Assembly (NCBI RefSeq): GCF_012516375.2
Contig: NZ_CP051204.2
Location: 3,596,001-3,660,000 of the forward strand
Direction: 5' to 3'
DNA length: 64,000 nt
Source of the DNA: Chitinophaga oryzae
GTDB lineage: Bacteria; Bacteroidota; Bacteroidia; Chitinophagales; Chitinophagaceae
Below are positions 58,639-64,000 of the stretch, one piece after another. A program made the translations under genes and the position numbers. The stretch's first letter is position 1. The number at the start of each line of letters is the position of its first letter. The notes beneath the pieces were generated by a model. The model searched no databases. It saw only the letters and a list, made by a program, of their open reading frames with translations, and had not been told where the DNA came from.

Positions 58639-59538
58639 TCACTGAAAACCGTTCGCCGGGATGGCAATTTCCCGGTAGAGCGCCTGTATCAGCCCGTCGG
58701 CCAGCCCGATCTTAGGGACATAGATCTCTTCGGCGCCGGCCCAGCGCATCACGTTGATGTATATCTGAAGCGCCGGTACGATCACGTCAGCACGGTCTTC
58801 CCGCAGGTTGTACAGGTGGATGCGCTCTTCCACGGAGAAAGCGCTGAATTCCTTGTAATAGTCTTTCAGGGTGTCGAGTGAGAGCGGTTTGCCTTCCTTG
58901 CGTTTGGAGAGCGAAAATATTTTATTGATGTTGCCGCCGGACCCGATAGCTGTTACCGGCCCGATGGTCCTGAGCTGTTGTTTGAGAAAATCCTTCAGTT
59001 GTTGCCAGGCGCTGTCCGGTACCTGCTGGTGCAGCAGGCGAATGGTACCGATATTGAATGATTCCTTGAAAATGAGGCGTGTGCCGCTGAAGAGCGTGAG
59101 CTCGGTACTGCCGCCGCCCACGTCGATGTAGAGATATGATTTTGTTTTGTCGAGGTGTTCGGCGATATGGTTTTCGTAAATATAAGAAGCCTCTTCCTGC
59201 CCGGAGATAATATGTATGTCAATACCGGTCTGCGTTCTGACCTCCTGCAGGATCTCAGCGCCGTTGGCGGCGTCGCGCATGGCAGAGGTAGCGCATGCTT
59301 TCAGGTATTTCACTTCATAAACATCCAGCAGCAGTTTGTAGGCCTTGATAGTGTCTATCAGGTGAGACGTCCTTTTTTCTGAGATAGAGCCATGGTCAAA
59401 GACATCGAAACCGAGCCGCAGCGGTACTCTTACCAGGTTCACTTTGGTAAAGTCCATCGTTCCCGCACTGTTGGGGGATGCTTCGGAGATCAGCAACCGG
59501 GCGGCATTGGAACCAATATCAATCGCAGCTAACTTCAT
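58639..59538 (-). CDS. Ppx/GppA-family phosphatase (exopolyphosphatase-like)
   Basis: 299 residues, the short single-domain-pair form common in the phylum. Start motif AAIDIGSNAARLLI (ASKHA phosphate 1), DVGGGSTELTLFSG, and GPVTAIGSGGNINKIF. Degrades polyphosphate or pppGpp. Lies directly downstream of ppk1 on the same strand (147-base gap with a repeat element), so synthesis and breakdown of polyphosphate are side by side. Confidence 0.9.
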   Translation of the reverse strand: MKLAAIDIGSNAARLLISEASPNSAGTMDFTKVNLVRVPLRLGFDVFDHGSISEKRTSHLIDTIKAYKLLLDVYEVKYLKACATSAMRDAANGAEILQEVRTQTGIDIHIISGQEEASYIYENHIAEHLDKTKSYLYIDVGGGSTELTLFSGTRLIFKESFNIGTIRLLHQQVPDSAWQQLKDFLKQQLRTIGPVTAIGSGGNINKIFSLSKRKEGKPLSLDTLKDYYKEFSAFSVEERIHLYNLREDRADVIVPALQIYINVMRWAGAEEIYVPKIGLADGLIQALYREIAIPANGFQ

Positions 59539-59579
59539 TAATTATTCCTCTGTTTTGAGGTACAAAAATAACACTTTTC

Positions 59580-59687
59580 ATTTAGGGATTTCCTGATTTT
59601 CGATTTACAAATTTGAGATTCGACGAAATAGCTGTTTAGCCAGGTCATAAATCCCTAAATCGAAAATCAGAAAATTCCTAAATTTTA
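59580..59687. repeat. Stop-anchored inverted repeat, arm family A
   Basis: Left arm 59580-59614, right arm about 59650-59687 which contains the ppk1 stop codon (59685-59687, TAA). Loop of about 35 bases, no strong inner hairpin. Confidence 0.75.
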
Positions 59688-61874
59688 TTTGTACTGCTTT
59701 TCGTGCAGGTATTTATAGATCTCTATCTGGGTGCGGATTTTTTTATCGCCTTCTTTTTTATACTGGTTGGTCTGGTCGTTGTCCAGTATACGGGCTTTTA
59801 CGTTGCCGCTGAGCTGGATGTCCATGATATCCGCCAGCTCTTTACGTATATGCGGGTCCGTTATAGGCACGGCTGCTTCCACGCGGTGGTCGAGGTTACG
59901 CACCATCCAGTCACAGGAGGCGATGTATACTTTTTCGCTGCCGCCGTGATGGAAGATAAACACGCGGGCGTGTTCAAGGTATTCGTCTACAATGCTGACG
60001 GCGGTAATATCTTTTTTCCACTTTTTATTTTCCGTGTAGGCGCAGCAGATGCCGCGTATCACCATCTTGATGTCTACGCCGGCTTTGGCCGCTTCGTAGA
60101 GTTTACCGATGAGGATGGAATCGGAGAGGGAGTTCATCTTCAGCACGATGCCGGCTTTCTTTTTGTTTTTGGCGTTCTTGATTTCACGGTCGATCAGGCG
60201 CATGTAGGTGTCGCGCATATTCAGCGGACTTACCGGCAGTGTTTTGCAGCCTTCGAGTATTTTAATATCGTGACGGGGGCTCTCCAGGTAGGAGAATACC
60301 CGGTTGATGTCTGCGATCACGGAGCGGTTGGCCGTGAGCAGGCAATGGTCGCCGTATACCTGTGCGGTCCTTTCGTTGAGGTTACCGGTACTGACAAAGC
60401 CGCACTGTACGGTTTTGGTGCCGATGCGTTTTTTGATCACGCACAGTTTGGCGTGTACTTTCATATCCGGAATACCGAGGAACACTTTTACTCCTTCATC
60501 TTCGAGGCGTGCTTTCCAGTCGAGGTTGGCCGCTTCATCGAAGCGGGCGCGCAGTTCCAGTACCACGGTCACATGTTTGCCGTTGCGGGCGGCGTTTACC
60601 AGGGCATTCACAATTTTGGAATTACGGGCAAGCCTGTACGCAGTGATCTTGATGGAAGACACATTCGGATCGATGGCTGCTTCCCGCAGCAGGTCGATAA
60701 TGGTATCGAAAGAGTGATAGGGGAAGTGCAGCATCACATCCTGCCGTTGAATCACGTGCATCACGCTGGGGGCATCGGCGAACAGTGGATGGATAAAGGT
60801 TTTGCGATGGGTATGCGGCGGGAAGATAGATTCGGGGAAATCCATAAAGTCTTTGAAATTATGGATGCGGGCGCCGGGAATGAGGTTGTCTTTACCGGAG
60901 AGGCCCATCCTGCGGATCAGGTATTCGAGCAGCAGGGGGTCGATGTCCTTGTCGTACACAAAGCGTACGGGTTTGCCTTTGCGGCGGTCTTTCAGGCCTT
61001 TCTCGATCTGGTGGATCAGGCTGTCCGATATGTCGTTGTCGATGTCCAGTTCCGCATCGCGGGTCACCTTGATGATATGCGAAGAGAACTTATCGTAACC
61101 GAAGTAGGAGAAGATGTGCGGGAGACAGAAGCGGATCAGGTCTTCCAGCAGGATGATGTCATGCTCGCCTGGTTTGGAGGGGAGGATGATAAAGCGGGGC
61201 AGCACGTTGGAAGGTATTTCTATCAGCGCGAATTTCTGTCTGACGGAGTTGTCCTGCCTGGCCAGTACCACGCCCAGGTAGATGGACTTGTCCCGCAGGA
61301 TAGGAAACTGCTGGATGCTTTCAATCATCAGCGGGATGATATTGGTGCGCACCTGTTCATTGAAATAGTTGAGCACAAATTTCTGTTGTTCCCGGTTCAG
61401 ATGTTTTTCCGTCCGCAGGAAAATATGCATTGTTTCCAGTTCATTCGCGATGTCTTTCCAGATGCGGTCGAACTCCCGTTGCTGGTCTATCACGATGGCC
61501 TGTATATCGTCCAGTATTTTACCCGGGTTTTCTTCCAGGTGCATTTTATGGACTTTGTTGATAGACATCATGCGTTTGAGCGTGGCTACCCTGACGCGGA
61601 AAAATTCGTCGAGGTTATTGGAGAAGATGCCGAGGAAGCGGATACGTTCTCTCAGGGGCACGCTGGTATCTGCTGCTTCCTGCAATACTCTTGCGTTGAA
61701 GGCGAGCCAGCTGACATCCCGGGGGATCAGTTTTTTGGCGGGGAGCGCCGGTGCTTTGGGGGCCGGGGTCTTTTTGGCGGGTGCTTTTTTAGCCGTATTT
61801 TTTTTGGCGGTATTTTTCTTTGATACTATAGTTGGTGTCATAAATTCCAGATTCTCCGTATGTGGCATCGTCAT
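59685..61874 (-). CDS. ppk1: Polyphosphate kinase 1 with a Lys/Ala/Pro-rich N-terminal extension
   Basis: 729 residues; ATG at 61841 is an alternative giving ~718. Makes inorganic polyphosphate from ATP. Residues ~19-47 are a low-complexity basic extension (KKNTAKKNTAKKAPAKKTP). Conserved body starts at RDVSWLAFNARVL. The autophosphorylated His is in DMKVHAKLCVIKKRIG, the second phospholipase-D-like domain has ELRARFDEAANLDW and GFVSTGNLNERTA. ppx follows. Confidence 0.95.
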   Translation of the reverse strand: MTMPHTENLEFMTPTIVSKKNTAKKNTAKKAPAKKTPAPKAPALPAKKLIPRDVSWLAFNARVLQEAADTSVPLRERIRFLGIFSNNLDEFFRVRVATLKRMMSINKVHKMHLEENPGKILDDIQAIVIDQQREFDRIWKDIANELETMHIFLRTEKHLNREQQKFVLNYFNEQVRTNIIPLMIESIQQFPILRDKSIYLGVVLARQDNSVRQKFALIEIPSNVLPRFIILPSKPGEHDIILLEDLIRFCLPHIFSYFGYDKFSSHIIKVTRDAELDIDNDISDSLIHQIEKGLKDRRKGKPVRFVYDKDIDPLLLEYLIRRMGLSGKDNLIPGARIHNFKDFMDFPESIFPPHTHRKTFIHPLFADAPSVMHVIQRQDVMLHFPYHSFDTIIDLLREAAIDPNVSSIKITAYRLARNSKIVNALVNAARNGKHVTVVLELRARFDEAANLDWKARLEDEGVKVFLGIPDMKVHAKLCVIKKRIGTKTVQCGFVSTGNLNERTAQVYGDHCLLTANRSVIADINRVFSYLESPRHDIKILEGCKTLPVSPLNMRDTYMRLIDREIKNAKNKKKAGIVLKMNSLSDSILIGKLYEAAKAGVDIKMVIRGICCAYTENKKWKKDITAVSIVDEYLEHARVFIFHHGGSEKVYIASCDWMVRNLDHRVEAAVPITDPHIRKELADIMDIQLSGNVKARILDNDQTNQYKKEGDKKIRTQIEIYKYLHEKQYK

Positions 61875-62031
61875 ACAAACAAGTTTACATTCAAAAAATT
61901 CACGTTGTTTAATCCACGATAATACAGCTTTCGCGGATCTGATGCCATTAAATTAAAGTTAAGAAAAACCGGGCAATCCGGCGCGGCGGGGCAAAAGTTA
62001 ATCATTCGTCTGGCCGGCATTCAACGGGGGC

Positions 62032-62052
62032 GCCCCGGGGGCTAAAGCCCTG
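62032..62052. repeat. GC-rich palindromic intergenic repeat, copy 5
   Basis: GCGCCCCGGGGGCTAAAGCC-type palindrome in the gap between ppk1 and the flippase-like gene. Confidence 0.55.
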
Positions 62053-62121
62053 TGAACCGTAGGAAGGGGATAACGCCTATGCTTATACGCGCAGGTGTTA
62101 AAGTATTGCTAAAAGCGTGGA

Positions 62122-63144
62122 TCAGGACCGGGCCGGCGCGGCGGATTGTTTTTTGTTGAGGATGGGCAGGGCCACGAGGCTGAGGAATCCCACCAGGACC
62201 ACGAGCAGTGTTTGTACTACCCAGATGATCCAGCCGAAGGCGTAGCCGATCACATAGGCGATGCCATAGAGTTCGAGGGCTTTCTGTACCAGCGCCTGGT
62301 AGGCGCCGATGCCGCCGGGGGTGACGATCATGCCGATGCTGCCGATCATGAGTACGGCGAGGGCGGCGCTGATGCCCAGGTGGGACGTTTCCTGCAGGCA
62401 GTAGAAGCCGATGTACACCTGGGAGAGGTAGCAGCCCCATATCAGAATGCTCTGGAGGATAAACGACCATTTATTCTCCATTTTGCCGATTGATAAGATG
62501 CCTTCCATTACGCCTTTGGCCAGCGCTTTGATGGTGATGGCCGCTTTGGAGCGGGCAAACCGGCGCAGGAGCCAGAGGAGGGCGAGGATGGCGGCAATCA
62601 GCGCTGCCACCAGCAGCAGGAGCTGTGTGCCGTTGGCATTGGCGATTTTACGGGCGATGGGCAGGTAGATGTCATGATGGACGTAGGCGCCCAGTACATC
62701 TATCTGTGTAAGGATGGTGACGGCGATGAGCAGCAGGAGGCACAGCATGTCGACGGCTCTTTCCGCGATCATGGTGCCGACGAGTTTGTCGGCCGGTATT
62801 TTTTCGTATTGTGCCAGGATGCCGCAGCGGGTTACTTCTCCCAGCCGGGGAACGGCCAGGTTGGCGAGGTATCCGACCATAACGGCAAAGAAGGTGTTGA
62901 GGGTGGAGGGCTGGTGCCCCAGCGGCTTCATGAGCAGCTTCCAGCGGGTGGCGCGCAGCCAGTGGCTGACGAGGCCCATGATCACGGCAGGGATGGCCAG
63001 CCAGTAGTTGGCCTTCCGCAGGGCGGCGTTGATCTGGTCCCATTGTTCCGGTGTGAGGTCTTTGGTGACCAGCCATATCAGGAGTACCCCGATGCCGAAA
63101 AAGCATATAAACTTAATGACGTTCTTAAGCGTTTTGGGCATCAT
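62122..63144 (-). CDS. Lysylphosphatidylglycerol synthase transmembrane-region (UPF0104) protein
   Basis: 340 residues, about eight membrane segments, LPG-synthase-type flippase domain without the catalytic aminoacyl-transferase half. Start MMPKTLKNVIKFICFFGIGVLLIWLV; PRLGEVTRCGILAQYEK and TPGGIGAYQALVQKALELYGI are family motifs. Probably a lipid flippase; not a full MprF. Placed right after panD (44 bases), a common order in Bacteroidota. Confidence 0.88.
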   Translation of the reverse strand: MMPKTLKNVIKFICFFGIGVLLIWLVTKDLTPEQWDQINAALRKANYWLAIPAVIMGLVSHWLRATRWKLLMKPLGHQPSTLNTFFAVMVGYLANLAVPRLGEVTRCGILAQYEKIPADKLVGTMIAERAVDMLCLLLLIAVTILTQIDVLGAYVHHDIYLPIARKIANANGTQLLLLVAALIAAILALLWLLRRFARSKAAITIKALAKGVMEGILSIGKMENKWSFILQSILIWGCYLSQVYIGFYCLQETSHLGISAALAVLMIGSIGMIVTPGGIGAYQALVQKALELYGIAYVIGYAFGWIIWVVQTLLVVLVGFLSLVALPILNKKQSAAPARS

Positions 63145-63188
63145 CCAAAGTGGTTTTAGGGTGTTAGCGATATGTTAAGGCGAAGGGT

Positions 63189-63533
63189 TTACAATTTGTT
63201 CCCTTCTTTGGGGAAGATGGCAATAGGCGTATATTTCTTCGCTTCTTCAAAGTCCATGGTGGCATAGGAAATAATAATCACAACATCACCGGGAGCTACG
63301 AGACGGGCGGCGGGGCCATTCATGCAGATTACGCCGGAGCCTCTTTTGCCTTTGATCACATACGTTTCCAGTCTTTCACCGTTGTTAACGTTCAGGACCT
63401 GTACTTTTTCGTATTCGATCAGGCCGGCGGCATCCATCAGGTCTTCATCTATCGTAATACTTCCGACATACTGCAGGTTCGCTTCTGTGACTACCGCGCG
63501 GTGGATCTTACACTTTAATATTTCTATTTGCAT
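63189..63533 (-). CDS. panD: Aspartate 1-decarboxylase
   Basis: 114 residues, pyruvoyl enzyme making beta-alanine for pantothenate. Starts [38 protein letters not shown]; the self-cleavage Gly24-Ser25 (YVGS) that makes the pyruvoyl group is present. [27 protein letters not shown] is the second signature. Confidence 0.97.
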   Translation of the reverse strand: MQIEILKCKIHRAVVTEANLQYVGSITIDEDLMDAAGLIEYEKVQVLNVNNGERLETYVIKGKRGSGVICMNGPAARLVAPGDVVIIISYATMDFEEAKKYTPIAIFPKEGNKL

Positions 63534-63570
63534 GATTATTCTGAACTATAATTGCTAAATCAGCAGTCCG

Positions 63571-63601
63571 CAAAGCTAGGGAAAAAAAGTATTCCGGCAA
63601 A
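63571..63601 (-). promoter_or_regulatory. panD promoter
   Basis: Minus strand: TTTG (63598-63601), 19-base spacer, TAGCTTTG (63571-63578); exact fit. Predicted start about 31 bases before the ATG. The -33 box sits at the edge of a family-B repeat arm. Confidence 0.65.
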
Positions 63602-63766
63602 GAGGTCACGCAAAGGCGCTAAGCAGCAAAGACGCTAAGAAATTAACAAGAAAACAAAGAAAGCAAAGAAGGGGGAGAGCAAATATTCCTCTCTCCCTTC
63701 TTTGCTTTCCTATTTAAAAACTTTAAAAATCTTTGCAGGCTTTGCTGCTTTGCGCCTCTGCGTGAA
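63596..63766. repeat. Stop-anchored nested inverted repeat, arm family B
   Basis: Imperfect GCAAAG-type arms (about 63596-63645 and 63725-63766) around a strong inner stem (GAAAGCAAAGAAGG with CCTTCTTTGCTTTC, 63658-63709). The right arm ends directly before the panC stop codon. Confidence 0.8.
63658..63709 (-). terminator. Intrinsic terminator after panC
   Basis: Long stem with GGGAGAG/CTCTCCC core and A/T-rich flanks inside the family-B element. Confidence 0.65.
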
Positions 63767-64000
63767 CTAGATCGCGCCCTGCAGGATCATATTATCGATC
63801 AAACGGACACCGTCTATCCAGGCGGCCACAGCGGCGATTACGGTATGGTCGCCCGGTGGTTCGTCCATATGGGTAAGGTGACCGTCTTTCAGCAGCAGGA
63901 TGTCGACATATTCCGGTTCGAAGCCTTGTGTTTTCAGGTCGTCGAAGGCTTCGCGGGCAGCTTCGAGGAGGAAGAGGCCTTTGCCGAATTCGTCGCGGAG
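63767..64000 (-). CDS. panC: Pantothenate synthetase, C-terminal part (5' end outside window)
   Basis: The last ~77 codons, read from the right edge to the TAG at 63767. Translation contains FEPEYVDILLLKDGH, VIAAVAAWIDGVRLIDNM and ends ILQGAI; the A-x-x-x-x-G-x-x-R-L-I-D-N sequence is the conserved PanC C-terminus. Joins pantoate and beta-alanine. Upstream of panD on the same strand. Confidence 0.93.
   Translation of the reverse strand, partial: LRDEFGKGLFLLEAAREAFDDLKTQGFEPEYVDILLLKDGHLTHMDEPPGDHTVIAAVAAWIDGVRLIDNMILQGAI

Noticed and set aside
59703..61823. 706-codon plus-strand frame
   Set aside because: Complement of ppk1, whose conserved motifs are all on the minus strand; composition of the plus frame is not protein-like.

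Overview
The window reads as a chromosomal segment of a Bacteroidota bacterium, most likely a Chitinophaga-type member of the Chitinophagaceae. The evidence is: two SusC/SusD pairs; an ECF sigma/FecR pair; promoters with the Bacteroidota -7 element TAnnTTTG instead of sigma70 boxes; a lone inward-rectifier K+ channel; and almost no Shine-Dalgarno signals. The placement is by gene content, not by a marker-gene tree.

Layout. 1-7 kb: end of a SusC, its SusD, a large AsmA-like protein and a GH43-type glycosidase. 7-15 kb: MFS exporter with divergent LysR, an AraC/FecR/ECF-sigma operon without a SusC, a DEAD-box helicase and an NADPH:quinone reductase-like enzyme. 15-20 kb: divergent HxlR/FrnE-type DsbA, Kir channel, Na+/solute symporter, MarR-GNAT fusion, DinB protein. 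20.8-25 kb: biotin-dependent carboxyltransferase, RNase HI, AspT/YidE-type transporter. 25-30 kb: a second SusC/SusD pair preceded by a 32-codon leader ORF ending in four Cys codons. 30-39 kb: housekeeping genes (thioredoxin, smpB, accD, fbaA), a hydrolase, a Rieske lipoprotein, a BtuF-like protein and cystathionine beta-synthase. 39-45.6 kb: bioD, 5-formyl-THF cyclo-ligase, lpxK, rnr, polyprenyl synthase in one direction. 45.7-52 kb: APC permease, DoxX, Smr protein, RNase P RNA, DUF4870 protein, subtilase. 52.2-53.6 kb: a decayed, repeat-rich island with a broken histidine-phosphatase gene. 53.6-57.2 kb: a lysine/2-aminoadipate catabolic operon. 57.7-64 kb: panB, ppx, ppk1, a flippase-like protein, panD and the end of panC.

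What stands out. (1) At least ten intergenic nested inverted repeats whose outer arms begin at, or within a few bases of, stop codons; three unrelated arm sequences share one architecture. (2) The Cys-codon leader ORF, with a perfect-consensus promoter and a downstream segment complementary to its Cys codons. (3) A family of GC-rich palindromes that twice supplies the last residues and stop codon of a gene. (4) Two genes (rnhA, bioD) whose -7 elements predict leaderless mRNAs, calibrated against the RNase P RNA promoter. (5) Lys/Ala/Pro-rich histone-H1-like extensions on RNase R and on polyphosphate kinase. (6) A histidine-phosphatase pseudogene next to 126-bp tandem repeats. No phage, complete insertion sequence, CRISPR array or tRNA gene was seen.
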